Assembly: GCF_016808335.1 (NCBI RefSeq)
Contig: NC_053141.1
Location: 28,315,581-28,379,580, forward strand
Length of the DNA: 64,000 nt
DNA from: Panicum virgatum
Taxonomy: Eukaryota > Streptophyta > Magnoliopsida > Poales > Poaceae
Reading direction: 5' to 3'
The notes under the pieces are model-generated. The model was given only the letters and a program-made list of their open reading frames with translations. It had not been told where the DNA came from and searched no databases. Of the stretch, positions 23,530 through 34,806 are shown piece by piece (the stretch's first letter is position 1; each line of letters starts with the position of its first letter). The translations under genes and the position numbers were made by a program.

Positions 23530-23830
23530 TAAAAAATACAACACGTGTAATATTTATGGCAAATTTAGGATCTGATTTTGGGGCCTGGTCAAATGTAATT
23601 GGTTCCTCAAATAAACTATCAGCAGCAGCCTTGCCTTCAGAGTTTGCAGGCTTCCCTAGATCTTCCAAGGGATTTGTAGATCTTCCTAGGGATGTATATG
23701 CAGAACCTGAAGCAGAGGCTATGTCTAGAACAAATGGGTCATCTACCATGCTAGCTATCGATTTAGAAGTTGGAACTGGAGGCTTCATTTTGTTATCATC
23801 AGTAACATTCCTGGAAAGTACAGTGAGCAT
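23515..23830 (-). pseudogene. Auxilin-like (J-domain protein) exon fragment
   Basis: The minus strand reads PPVPTSKSIASMVDDPFVLD, then SASGSAYTSLGRSTNPLEDL, then GKPANSEGKAAADSLFEEP. This resembles the disordered middle of plant auxilin-like clathrin-uncoating proteins (repeated DPF-V-L and DPLE-LGK segments; remembered, not searched). No J domain is present. It abuts the Helitron 3' end, so the similarity stops where the transposon ends. The plus-strand frame over the same bases is a shadow. Confidence 0.45.
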
Positions 23831-24393
23831 GAGAAATTGTCATGAGCTATCACACATTGGTTTAGAAGAATTTGGAAAGTTATTGCAGCTAACTTTAAGA
23901 GAGAGGAAAGATGTCACTGATTTCACAATCTATTCATTCAATTACTGCAATAGATGTGCATACACACAAGAGAGTTCAAGGGCCAATAATGTGATATACC
24001 ACAGGGAATATGGAATTATACTTCTATTTAACAAGTCTGTAAAACTGTTTTACCATTCAAGCATTTCAATGGTTACTTAGTAAGGAAGCCTCCTCAAGTT
24101 CTCTGATCAATGAAGAACTTTCATGTGACCTCACCAGGAGTTGAGCATATCAGTATTAAATCTAAAGACTAAAGCTACCTAGACATTATGGTATGGCATA
24201 TTAGAAAAGCTTCAACAATGGATTGCAGACACATGGCAACTGAGATTTCAGAGCTGAGCAAACTGCACTTAACATTTCACAATTCTACTGCAGACTCATG
24301 AGTCCCAGTAATACCAGCCTCAGCCCTAGCAATAACTGTAAATTTCATCCATCAGACTAAAGTAAGAATTGCTTTATGAAAAGTTGCAAGAAC

Positions 24394-24457
24394 TTGCCTC
24401 TCTAACTCATATTCCGCCTCGGCATACTTGTCGGGATTCACGAACTTCAATTGTTCA
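24394..24457 (-). pseudogene. Exon-like fragment, unidentified
   Basis: Minus strand: acceptor CTGCAG, then EQLKFVNPDKYAEAEYELER, then a plausible donor. The peptide is protein-like and well formed but I do not recognise it. It lies in line with the other fragments of the Helitron. Confidence 0.35.
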
Positions 24458-24640
24458 CTGCAGCATGAACACATTACAAAGTTATTAATATGTAAAGATT
24501 CCTATTTGGTTGAGGGCCTTGAATTTGGTATGTTGCAAATGCCTAGGGAATCCTATTTTTCCTGATTAGTTAATATTTTTTCAAGACTGGGCAGGAAAAA
24601 TGTAAATGGAGAATGCAATGTGTTCAGGTTAAGCTCTTTA

Positions 24641-24850
24641 GGCCCTGTTTAATTCCCAAATAAATTCCTACAGTACCCGTCACATTTAATCTTTGAACAC
24701 ATGCATGAAGCAGTAAATGTAGTTGAAAAAATAACTAATTACACAGTCTAACTTATTAGCACGGGATGAATCTTTTAAGCCTAATTAGTCGACGATTGGA
24801 TATTATTTGTCAAGTAACAACAAAATGTGCAAACCAGTCAACTAATATAT
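24641..24850. mobile_element. Truncated MITE (GGCCCTGTTTAATTCC family)
   Basis: Begins GGCCCTGTTTAATTCCCAAA and contains the landmarks CCGTCACATTTAATCTTTG, ACACATGCATGAAGCA and AAGCCTAATTAGTC of a very common grass MITE. The right terminus is missing after about 24835. Superfamily uncertain (hAT- or Harbinger-like). Confidence 0.55.
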
Positions 24851-24859
24851 ACTTAGTCG

Positions 24860-26600
24860 GCCAAATCCACTACAAACCAGAATTAATAATAAAATCTCAT
24901 GAGATCAAAATCTAAATTATATATATATACAGGAATAGAAGCATCTTATTTCTCACAAAGTAGTATAACGCAGTATAATAACAAAGTAGAATTTTGCTTG
25001 AAACTAAAACTTGAACATTGAAGAAACAGAGCTTTCATGTCATGCATATGAGATCCTGGCAGAAATAAAAATTGACATCATATACCCAACTTTGTGTTGC
25101 CTAATCTGATATTGAACACACCTATAAATGTCTGTTTTGAATAAAATTGGCAACATATGACATACTAAATTGTAGTTGCACATTTACTTGAGCAAACCTT
25201 ATGCCATGGTGCTAACATGTCAAAAATTACATAGAATTGTTATATTTTATTCTCTCTGTGTTAGTATGTCTGAAGGGATATATTAAAGCACTGCAGTCTT
25301 AGCAAGTTTCTTCCATCTAAATAATTTTCAAGCTCAACTTACTATATCTGGATTTGGATCAAGAATTCTACGAACCAGTCTTAGCAAGTTTGGTGCAAAG
25401 CCATGAAGGTATCAGCTGCAAAAGATTTAGTATGGTGCAAGTTTGGTGCAAAGCCATGAAGACAAGTTCATGAGGATGAATGACTTAGTATGACACAAAC
25501 ATGATTTCTCAAAGTAGAATCAGCTGCAATACTAAAGATTTAGTATATTCTTGGAAACAAAGATGCAGGCCTTGCACTAATATACTCTACAAGCCTCTCC
25601 CTAACTACAGAGACTCAACAGGTAGCCAAATCAAAAGAAACTATTCCCAGTTGCAACAAATAGGATTTAGTGGCAGTCCATTTTGACTTTTGAAGGGGAC
25701 ACATGAAACAGAAACACTTTAAGAAAGGTAGTGACTAATCAACATGCATACAAATGATGAAAGGTAGTGACTAATCAACACTTTAAGAGCACTGGATCCA
25801 TGGTTACCATCACTTCCTTCTTTCATCAATCTTGGAAGAAGCTCATCAAATATTTCGAAAAGACACAAAAATAAAGTGCTAGGTTCAAGTAGGTACCTGC
25901 AATTCCCTTTATTAACCCTTTTCGCACATTCCGGCAAATTGCAATGCAAATTGCATGCAACCAGTCTCATTACTTGAAACCCGGTGTCTTCTTCAGGCAT
26001 GCTGCATCAAAATATTTTTACCTGTCAATAATTGTATTCAAAATATTTTGCAGTCATTTTCAGGCAAAGAAAATCCCCATCCTCCTAGACAAGATATGTC
26101 TGCCATGGGAAGGTACCAATATGGATACTACACAACCAATTGACAGTATAAAGTATAAACAATGGTAGGGAAATTGACGCTGGCTGAACTTGCACAAAAA
26201 AAGGACCTCTATGGATCTATCTAGGACCACAAAAAAGATTGACAGAGGACCATCTTCTTCCATAAGAGCACCAAAGAGGACTATCTCTTGCTCTATCAAG
26301 GACAACCAACAAACTGATATGCGATGGAAACAGACTGAAACGTAGAGCAAGTGCAGATGACATCAAGCTGTATTGTACCCCTAGACACCGAGCAACTTCC
26401 AGAGCAACTCACGGACTCCAACTCCTCTAGCTGAGCACCATCCCTTCCCTCCAAGCATTTCAACCCACGCCAAGCAAGCACACTCCATCCTCCATGAACT
26501 CTAACAACTACAGAACCGATATATGTCCTGATAATTGATCATAAAAAAAAGAATAATGCCACGAACAATAAATCCATGTTACCCTAATCAAAATGTTACT
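24860..26600. other. Low-gene stretch with small exon-like scraps
   Basis: AT-rich. The phrase GCAAGTTTGGTGCAAAGCCA occurs twice (about 25387 and 25439), a partial duplication of the kinase-like fragment. A minus-strand segment at 25719-26000 (CLFEIFDELLPRLMKEGS) has a donor-like GTACCT near 25893 but is unrecognised. Confidence 0.35.
25344..25416 (-). pseudogene. Protein-kinase-like exon fragment
   Basis: Minus strand: HGFAPNLLRLVRRILDPNPD, followed by a good donor (GTAAGTTG). The RILDPNP sequence resembles the end of the catalytic domain in SnRK3/CIPK-type kinases. Only about 21 residues, so the family call is tentative. Confidence 0.3.
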
Positions 26601-26686
26601 TGAATGTTAGCAGGCAATGCTAAACAATGTAGAACGATAGAGGAATGCAGAACCGAATTGCATAATGAAAATCCCCAAATCTCCCA

Positions 26687-26700
26687 AACCCTAACCCTAA
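26687..26700. promoter_or_regulatory. Telobox-like AAACCCTAACCCTAA
   Basis: Two telomere-like units, in the intron just after the first exon-like piece (minus strand). Teloboxes are frequent near 5' ends of plant genes. Not a telomere: only two units. Confidence 0.4.
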
Positions 26701-26718
26701 GATTGAGGAAATCCTCAC

Positions 26719-26774
26719 CTTTGCGGGAACATGGAGTCGCAGGCAGGGCACTCCAGCAGCTCGTGCATGCTCAT
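26719..26774 (-). pseudogene. First-exon-like fragment MSMHELLECPACDSMFPQ, unidentified
   Basis: ATG at 26774 (minus), 18 codons with a C-x-x-C pair, then a strong donor (AAAG/GTGAGG). The GC-rich upstream and the telobox just downstream fit the 5' end of a plant gene. Function unknown; it may have been captured by the Helitron. Confidence 0.35.
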
Positions 26775-27224
26775 CGCCGGCGGGCCCCCGACTGCTCATC
26801 CCATGGAGCCGCGGCAGTAGCAGCAGCAGCAGTAGCCGCCGCTCCGCCCCCGGCATGGTGTGCTCCCTTTCCTCCCGCCGGATCCTTCCTCCATGTCCAG
26901 CGCCACCACCACGAGGGCGTCCCTGGTCAGCAAGGTCAACGCATGAGTCGATGGCCGGGCTGAGGAGGACGCACGCATCGGCGGTCGGGCGGAGTGGATC
27001 CACTCCGCAAGGGGCGGAGCGGATCGGGCGGGGGCACGGCGGCCGCGGTCCGCACGGCGTCCGCACGCTGCCCGCCGCCCGCGCGCCGTGCACACCGGAC
27101 GCGGGGCACGCACGCGCAGGGCAGCGCCCCACACCGCGGGGTACGCACGGCCGTCCGTGCAGGGCGGCAGCCCACGGCACAGGGCACGCACGCGCCGGGC
27201 GCGTGCTGCACGGCCGAATGGAAG

Positions 27225-27450
27225 AGCCCCTTGAACCGCCCCGGACGGCGGTGGGAACGACTGGCCGATAGAGGAGCCCCTTCCTCCGGCCCGAACGGCG
27301 GCGGGCATGAGCGGCCGGCGGAGGAGTCCTTCCTCTGCCCCGGACGGCGGCATTTCCGGGCGGCGGAGGATGCCCCGGATGGCAGCGTGCTCGGCCGGCG
27401 GAGGAGCCCCTTCAACCGCCCCGGACGGCGGCGTGCCCGGCCGGCAGCGG
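27225..27450. repeat. GC-rich imperfect tandem repeat (unit about 50-60 bp)
   Basis: About four or five diverged units with the core GGAGCCCCTTCAACCGCC followed by CCGGACGGCGGCG. The composition keeps several frames open on both strands; I do not treat those as genes. Confidence 0.6.
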
Positions 27451-27579
27451 AGGCGACGGCGGACCAGAGGAGGAGGTTGGGGGCTCACACGCCGGCTGCG
27501 CCTTGGCCCTCGTGGCGGCTGCCGTGGCCAAGGCGAAGAGGCCGAGCAGCAGCGCGAGGTGGCGGAGGGGGCGCTCCAT
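27412..27579 (-). pseudogene. Short frame with a signal-peptide-like N-terminus
   Basis: The minus strand opens MERPLRHLALLLGLFALATA, then AATRAKAQPACEPPT: a basic n-region, a leucine-rich core and small residues before a predicted cleavage site. A stop follows after 55 codons, inside the GC-rich tandem repeat. It resembles the first exon of a secreted protein, possibly captured. Identity unknown. Confidence 0.35.
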
Positions 27580-28416
27580 GGGGGCGGGGTGGGGGGCAGG
27601 GCCTCTCGCTTGCTAGGGTTTGAGTGCGGAGGGCTTGGCACTGGGTAGGGAGGAAGGCTCTCGGGATCGCGACGCCAATTTTGGGAAGAAAATGAGTGCG
27701 GGGCGGGGGCGGGGGCGATTCGAACGCGGGGCGCGTCAGAGGGGCGGGCGCGCGGGGGGCGCGGGCGATGGGGTGTCCACTTCAACGCACGTTGAAGCGG
27801 ATGATCCTTAAAACGTGAGCCGTCAGATCGCATTGAGTCCTGCGAGTAGTATTTTGAGCCGTCGATTTTTACAGAGGTGAGATTGTGGGTGCAATATGTT
27901 TGGTGCACATCTTGGAGAGTCTCTCATGGGGGGACGATTTTTGGGGTGGATGTAGTCTAATTCAATCGGTCCCTTATAGGATGGGGAGGATGGATGGATG
28001 GATTTTTGCGAGTACTAGTATACTAGTAGTACTAGTACTGGCCATGTTTGGTTTCGAGGCACAAAAAATTTCTTGAAAAGTTTTCCATATGTTTGGCAAA
28101 ATCAATCATAACCAAACATATGTAATCTGATGCAATTGCTAAATGCACACAGCTATGTGTCCCCAAAATTCTGAAATTGCTAAGTGCACACACATAGATA
28201 CATAAACAGCCCAACATAATATATAGAATTCATTTCCTTTGCAACACAAATATGGTCCATAAATACAAATATTGGGCAACCAACTATGCCAGCACAATTC
28301 ACACACTATCTCAAAGTTTACATAGCAAAACAAAGTCCCACAAACAAATACTAACGACGATACAAACATATTTTGGCCCCCAACATATGTTACATATGGC
28401 ATAATTTACATGATTC

Positions 28417-29971
28417 TCACCGGCGCCTTTGTGCCATAAAATATGCATATGCAATTTCATCACGGACCGTATTCATGTTCACAACGTCTTCAACTTTATC
28501 GGCCTCATGCGTGTCCGCCTCATCCTTATCTTCTTCGAGCATTCTCAACCCGCCTAATGCCGTAGCCATATTAAAGTCCACATCGTCATCATCATTTTCC
28601 AAAATGAAATTATGTAGGCTACAACATGCTACAATGATTTTTGCTTGTGTACGCTCAGAATATTTAGGGATGCCGTAATACAGAATTCTCCACTTCATCT
28701 TCAAGATCCCGAATTACTGCTCTATGACCGACCTAAGTGAAGAATGCGCTTTGTTATATACCTCTTGTGTACCCGAAGGTCCTGGTCCCTTTCTCCATGC
28801 CCGCTGATGGTACTTCACCCCCTGTAAGGTGCTAGATATCCCGGCCTGTTGGGGTACCCCGCATCAACCAGATAAAACTTTCCTACATTGACAACGCAAC
28901 AATCAACCAACATGGTTTACATATTCATTCCAACATACAACAATGCTTACTTGCAAAAAATTTACCTGCGGGTGGATGGGGAAAATTTGTGCCATATTTG
29001 TGAATGGCTTCTTGCAGCACTGTCCAATCATGTGTTGATCCAGGAATCCCTGCAGCAACAAATGTGAAGCGACGATCAAAGTCACATATAGCCAGTACAT
29101 TTTGAGTTTTTTTCATTTCGCCTATCGATATATTGGCCAACCTTACTGAAAGGTATGATAACTTTGACATGTGTTCCATCTATTGCCCCTATTGCATTGT
29201 TGAAGGCAGGAGCAGACCTATGCTTCGCTACCTTGTTGTGGACACAACTGAAAGTGGAGTCCTTGGGGCGAATTATATCTATGGCTAGTTTCAGGACACA
29301 AGATAAGACATGGTGGAATTTGCGGCTAACAGTCTCCATGGACCTCTCAAATCTATTTTCAGCCTGCCTAACAGGTTGTGGGGGTCCAACCATGTAAAGA
29401 AACAATTCTAAAGCCTCTCTAGATGACATCTTCTTAGTAGACTTCAAACCATATCTGCCAACCAACTATTGATGTAGCATCTCCCACACATGCGGCTGCA
29501 TCCTAAACATGTTGTAGCAACTATTTGCATTTCTTAATGTCCTCTCTACCCACTGAATTCCTGACTCCACTGGCACTCTATATGGTTGTTTGCACAAGTA
29601 AGTGTCATGGTACATACCTACAAGTATGGCCTTCTTCATCAGTTTCCGCCTCCTCCTTGCACTGTCCAAGGCAATCTTAATGCCCTGGAAAACCGGATTT
29701 TCTTTGCCATAAACTCCTCTAGCTCCTTGTACTGCTCCTCATCTGCCTCATCACTTGAGTTATCTTCACTCACCAAACTCGAGTCTCCTTCAAAATCAAT
29801 GCCCTCCAAATCGGATCCTGAGGTGTCCCCGTTGATGCCCTCCTCTGCTGCCACGGAAGGACCCATTCCAAAAATTTCTGTGTTGTCACCTCGACTAGAA
29901 CCCTGCATTGCAAAGACATACAACTTAGTTAGTAAATGTAGTATGGGATAAGAAACTAAACAGGACATCAT
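28417..29971 (-). pseudogene. Harbinger DDE transposase (ORF2), broken
   Basis: Cuts and pastes the element. The acidic N-terminus (GSSRGDNTEIFGMGP, 29.9 kb) is followed by a helical region (MYHDTYLCKQPYRVPVESGI; KKMSSREALELFLYMVG; RQAENRFERSMETVSRKF). The catalytic core has D1 in AIGAIDGTHVKV (about 29180), D2 in GIPGSTHDWTVL (about 29040) and E in SSLRSVIEQ (about 28725), followed by FGILKMKWRILYYGIP. It ends in an acidic tail at 28417. Breaks: frame change near 29640-29670, in-frame TAG after MLHQ near 29466, frameshift near 29105, and a stop after IEQ at about 28718. D, D and E remain. Confidence 0.85.
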
Positions 29972-30299
29972 GTGTAAAGGAATTCCGACTTAATAATGAC
30001 ATAACAGGCCATACGTACTACCAGAACATAGTATAGAAATTACTCATGCATGCACACCCCGATACATTGTACGAATACAATTAAACAACACGGTACAGTG
30101 GTTCTAGCAAATTACAGACCCTTAATTAAATAGTTCCTAGGACAACATACGCACTACGGCACGACAACACATCACTACTGCAGTACGACCTAACTGAATG
30201 TTCACGGTACTGGTAACCACTCAATCAACGCCGCCTCTCGAACGCTCTCTAGATCCAAATCCACCTAGCTTCACGTGTTTTCAGGGACAAGTACGCGTC

Positions 30300-33200
30300 T
30301 CATTCTCGCTCGTCCTTGAAATGGTCATGAAGAAAAAAGTACTCCTCGCTCGCCTCATCGATCCCACAATCAACTGCCAACTGCAAGCAATGCATATATG
30401 CCTCACGTTGCTCTTGGATCCGCTGATGCTGCTTGTCATTAAGCTGGGTGATCGCCTTTGCAGTTTCGCCATCATTTGCTTTCAGCTTGCCTAAAAGTTT
30501 TTGTAGCACCGTTTTTTATTTTTTGGACCGACTGCTGCTTGTTGGGGACATTGCTGGTTGCTCCTTCTTGGAAGGGCTGTCAGCAGTCGATTTGGTTGCG
30601 TCACTGCTTCCCCTCTTGCGGCTACCTGATGTTGGTAGAGAGGTGCTATCCTGGGCAGGGGTGTCCGCGGAATCCCGCTCTTCTGTGCTCCGTGCGGCCG
30701 CTGTTCCAAGCATGGAGCCCCACTTAATGGCAACATCCTTGAACATGGCGGGCAGCAAAGAAGCCCAACTTGGCTCCTCGAACTTCAAGCGCTCCACCTC
30801 CTTCAGCTTCTGTCAAAGTAATATAGACACCAATTAGCTTCAATGGCATGACATGTAGTACCAAAGACTTCAAGCATAGAAAATGGAGGTACTGTGCAAG
30901 AATGCTTACTTTAGTGTAGTGATCCCAAACATCTTTGCAGGCCTTGTAGCCGCCCCCTGCTCGGCCACCCCCTGTGCTGCTTTTCAATACAGTCAAACAA
31001 GCATGGAAGATTTTTAGCTACCGGTACCTAGCAAGCAACTGATTCTTATCATGGTTCCACCCTGCTCTTTCTTTGAAAGCCTTAACCAGGTTCCTCCACC
31101 CTAAACGAGACATTTTACCCTCTTGACAGTTTCCTTGCTGCATTTGTTCCAGCCATAGTTCACAAAACGCTTCCGTTCGAGAATCATTCCAGTTGGCTCT
31201 ACGGGTCTTGTTCTACGTCCACAAATGATTCAAGAAGTGACAAGTAATCAGGCATACAGCAAAGCGCGGGAGAACAAAAGCTAAAGCTAATGGCAAACAA
31301 ATATTAATCAGACATCAGTTGGTGAACATTATTCTGCAAGTGGAAACTTTATCTCACACACTACGTGCACCAAGGAAAAACATGATTGACCATGTCAAAT
31401 CTGCTCAACAAGTACTATTCAGTTAAAAGATGATACAATTTGGCAAAGTTTAGGCATCAGTTAGATTTCTCAGATCCAGGCTGATTGATATGCATCTCCT
31501 CAGCTTAAAATATAGGAGTGCCATGGGATGGCGTGATTTGAGAGGCAAGAAGTAGGCCTGCAGCCATTAGAGCAACAGTGCTCATCATGTTGTTAGATGA
31601 CCTGTTAAGGGCCATTATTTTTTCTAGGAGAACGGGTTGATCCTGGCTGACCAGCAAAGAGAGCTAAGATGCAGTTACTTCAAGCTACCTATCGTTTGCT
31701 GATGGATTCAAGCTCCTCTGTTTTCAATCAAGCAAATAGATTCAGCGTGCACAGACAGTACTTCTGTCTCAGACAACAAAACAGAGGATACTTTCAGAAA
31801 GTATGAAGCTATTAGCTTTTGGTTTAGTTTTATTGGGGTGCTTACAAGGTTTTGTTACTTGTGACTACCAAGGTAAGGCCTTTACAGTTCGATATGTCTT
31901 TGCCACATCAGATTTTTCTTATTTGGCAGGAATGATATAAAACAGTTATTATACTTAAATTGATAATTGGTTCTGAAATAACAAGCTCAGGATGTATTGT
32001 GCTATATTGACTAGACTGCCTGTACTGAACACCGAAGTCTGTTAAAGATGTGCCCACCAGTTGTACATGTGCCAGTGAAATGTGGGAATTTAAAACTGTA
32101 GAAAAGTTTTACATGAAGCCCATGCCCATCTATCTAGTATTGATTATTTTTCACTCAAGGCTTACATATTTGTCATGGCCTACATGGCTAACTTAACTGA
32201 TCCAGAGTTGATGTGAGACACTTATCAAACATCAGAATCATTTCGCCAAGTTTTGTTTTCTTTCGTCTACCTGAATCACACAAATAAGGCTTCATTTTTC
32301 ATCCACAGTTACAGCACTGTATGAAATCAAGATGCATCTCACTAATATCTGAAATCACTACAGGTCTCGTAGATGCTAATATCTGAAATCAGAAACTACA
32401 AAATGCGTTTCTTACCGACGACAATCCAGCGTCATCATCCTCGGATGCATTTGACTCATCGTTGCTTGACGGAATAGGAACGGGGGACGGCGCCTCCCGG
32501 CGTGTTTGGCTTGGGGTGATCCGACGTCCGGGAGCTGAGGAAGCAGAGATATCGTCGCCCATAGCAACCGGAGCCCATGGCAAAGGTTACCCATTATTGC
32601 ATTGCCCTTTCATGTGGTTGCAATGTAGCTGTTATTTCCAGAAATAATAGGGGTTCGTAGCTCTGATCTAGGGAGCATCAGTCCAATCATGATCAGTGTA
32701 ATAGGGAATTAAACTAGCTAGTCTTGTATCCTTCCAAGGTTAGTTTTTCGAGGTGGATTTCTGGTGATAAAAATGAAATGCAGCTACTGAGGGAAACCTA
32801 AATTGTCCATATGCATCTGATAGTTGAAGTGACAAAATAATACGTAGAGTAAAATGCACTGGGGGTCCTTAAACTAGTTGACATGTTCTGTTTAGGTCTA
32901 TGAACTTTGAAAGTGCATTTTTAGGTCCACAATCTATTCAAGTGTGTCACTTGAGGTCCAAAACACCTCTTACCGCGTTGACCGCCTACGTGGACCGCCA
33001 CGTAGATCCAACGTGGACCGTATATTTGCAAATCACCCCTTTCCTACACTTTGTTCCCCTAGGGGCGCGGGGCGGGGCGCGGAGATCCGAGCCTGAGCTT
33101 CAACCATGGCCTCCGCAGCGCGCGAGGGAGGAGGCCCCACCGGAGCCCGAGGGAGGAAGAGGGACGAGGCCGGCGGAGCTCGACGAGGGATGAGGCCGCC

Positions 33201-34806
33201 GCGGCGAGGGAGGAGGGGCCCGCCTACGACAGTTCCTCCCTGCCTCCTCCCACGCCCGGATGCCGCTGAACGGCCGCCCCGCCGTCCTCATCCGCGCGCG
33301 CGAGCTCCGTGCCCAGCGTAGAGCTGCGTCCATGGCGTCCACGTCAGGAGCGGCCGCGGCCGCCGCCGCCGACGCACACCGCGCTCACGGCGCCGCCGCG
33401 CGCGTGAGCACGAGCTCCGCGCGCCCGACGTTGACACTGCTGGAGCAGGGGAAGGGCGAGCCGCCGTCGCCTCCGCACCGCCTGCGGCACTCCAGCCGGC
33501 CGCCCGTGCGCGCACCTCTGCGGCCTGCCTCACCGCCGCTTGGCCTGCCGCGCGCTCCGCCTGCCGTTGCGCTTGGCCACCGCGTGCTCTGCCCGTCATC
33601 GCGCTTGGCCCGCCGAGGCCGCTCCTCTCCGCCGCGCCGCACCACAATCGGCCAGCCGCGGCCGCTCCTCTCCGCACGGCCGGCGTGGTAGGGAGGCCGG
33701 ATCTCGTGCGGCCTCCACCGCTGCGGCCATGGTCTCCACCGTCGTGGCGAGCTTGCCGGCATGGAGAAGAGGGAGGGAGGCGATGGGGAGGGAGGAGGGT
33801 AGCCGGCCGCCATGGTGCGCGCGCAACCCGCCGAGTCGCAAGGAGGGTCCGCCGTCCGTGCCGGCCGCCCGCTCGCCTGTCACCGCGGGGCCTCGCTGCC
33901 CGGCGCCGGGAGGGGAGCGGAGCCGCCGGGGGGCAGGGGCGGCGCCGCTGGAGGACGGCCGCAGGCCGGAACAGGGGAGGGGGCGGGTGGGAGAGAGAGA
34001 GAGAGGAGGCTGGGAGTGAGGAGAGAGATTGGGGAGAGGGGTGATTTGCAAATATATGGTCCACGTTGGATCTACGTGACGGTCCACGTAGGCGGTCAAC
34101 GCGGTAAGAGGTGTTTTGGACCTCAAGTGACACACTTGAATAGATTGTGGACCTAAAAATGCACTTTCAAAGTTCATGGACCTAAACAGAACATGTCAAC
34201 TAGTTTAAGGACCCCCAGTGCATTTTACTCTAATACATATATATAAATGTTCTCATACACTAATATGTGTGCTAATTTGTCATCAAGATCTGAGAAATCG
34301 CCACAGCAAATGTGTTATTTTAAGCAGGACATGAACCTCAAATAAAAATATCAGAAGGAACTTGAGGTCGGCACTCACCGTATACGCAATGAACTTGAGG
34401 CATTGGAATCGACGGGACGGATGCAGAGGGTCCACCATCCCATGGCACCATGGATGCGGTGGAATGCCTTGCAGGTTCTGCAAGGGAGTGTCCGCTGGTA
34501 GGAGGTGCTCATTAGTAGTACGGATGCGCCAGTGCAGACATGGCTCCGTGGGGGGCATTACTGTGGGAGGAGCGCCGAAGTACAGGGAGTGATGCTCGTA
34601 CCCAGAGTAAGGAAATGGCGGCACATTGGGGCCTCCGCTGCCCGGCGGTGCGCTACTGAAACCGGACAACCCATGCGGCGGCGGTAGCATGCCTCCGGTG
34701 CCCGGCGCTTGGCTCGACGACGAGCCGAAGTAGGGGTTGAAGCCGGTCGAGAACCAGGGGTCCGGCTGTGGGTAGTTGCCGAACCCGTTGTCCCCTTGGC
34801 CGGCCA
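30300..34806 (-). pseudogene. Harbinger ORF1: Myb/SANT-like DNA-binding protein, multi-exon
   Basis: In PIF/Harbinger elements ORF1 assists the transposase with DNA binding and nuclear import. Predicted exons: 34380-34806 (MAGQGDNGFGNYPQPDPWF, glycine/proline-rich; donor ACG/GTGAGT), about 32416-32570 (GDDISASSAPGRRITPSQT; donor GTAAGA), 31019-31216 (Myb/SANT-like domain, ANWNDSRTEAFCELWLEQM ... WRNLVKAFKERAGWNHDKN), about 30910-30980 (YKACKDVWDHYTK) and about 30300-30814 (a serine/lysine-rich stretch, then LQLAVDCGIDEASEEYFFLH). An in-frame TAA at 30516 separates the last two blocks. The second exon's acceptor is unclear. A 1.4-kb Mutator-like element lies in the first intron. Confidence 0.75.
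32847..34230. mobile_element. Mutator-like element with 190-bp TIRs and GC-rich interior (possible Pack-MULE)
   Basis: The left end is GAGTAAAATGCACTGGGGGT; the right end is its reverse complement, and similarity runs about 190 bases inward on both sides (to about 33050 and from about 34035). A 9-bp target duplication flanks it: TAATACGTA (32838-32846) and TAATACATA (34231-34239), one mismatch. The interior (33051-34034) is strongly GC-rich and unlike its surroundings, as in elements that have picked up host exons. Frames there are open on several strands from composition; I name no captured gene. Both TIRs encode the same chance peptide. Confidence 0.85.

Larger units (their letters stand above)
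23499..27900 (-). mobile_element. Helitron (minus orientation) with captured exon fragments; 5' end not located
   Basis: The minus strand at 23499-23529 reads CCCGT-AGCGTTAGC-ACGGG (hairpin), then ten bases and CTAG followed by T, the diagnostic 3' end of a Helitron. On the inner side are unconnected exon-like pieces on the same strand (26.72, 25.35, 24.39 and 23.5 kb) with splice sites, as in gene-capturing grass Helitrons. No Rep/helicase is seen, so it would be non-autonomous. The 5' TC end was not identified; the end coordinate is only the limit of exon-like sequence. Confidence 0.5.

Noticed and set aside
23514..24080. 188-codon plus-strand frame
   Set aside because: The first third is antisense to the auxilin-like fragment and starts in the Helitron hairpin; the remainder has no recognisable features.
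26687..26700. Interstitial telomere
   Set aside because: Only two CCCTAA units; fits a telobox near a plant 5' exon.
26796..27908. 370-codon minus-strand frame and overlapping plus-strand frames
   Set aside because: GC-rich minisatellite and promoter-like sequence; peptide is low-complexity and frames overlap on both strands.
28010..28039. ACTAGTACTAGTA-rich stretch as the 5' end of the Helitron that starts at 23499
   Set aside because: Repeats of CTAGT are suggestive, but no TC terminus between A and T could be fixed, so no boundary is claimed.
33106..34177. Several 100-280 codon frames on both strands
   Set aside because: Lie in the GC-rich interior and TIRs of the Mutator-like element; the MNFESAFLGPQSIQV peptide appears twice only because it is in both TIRs.
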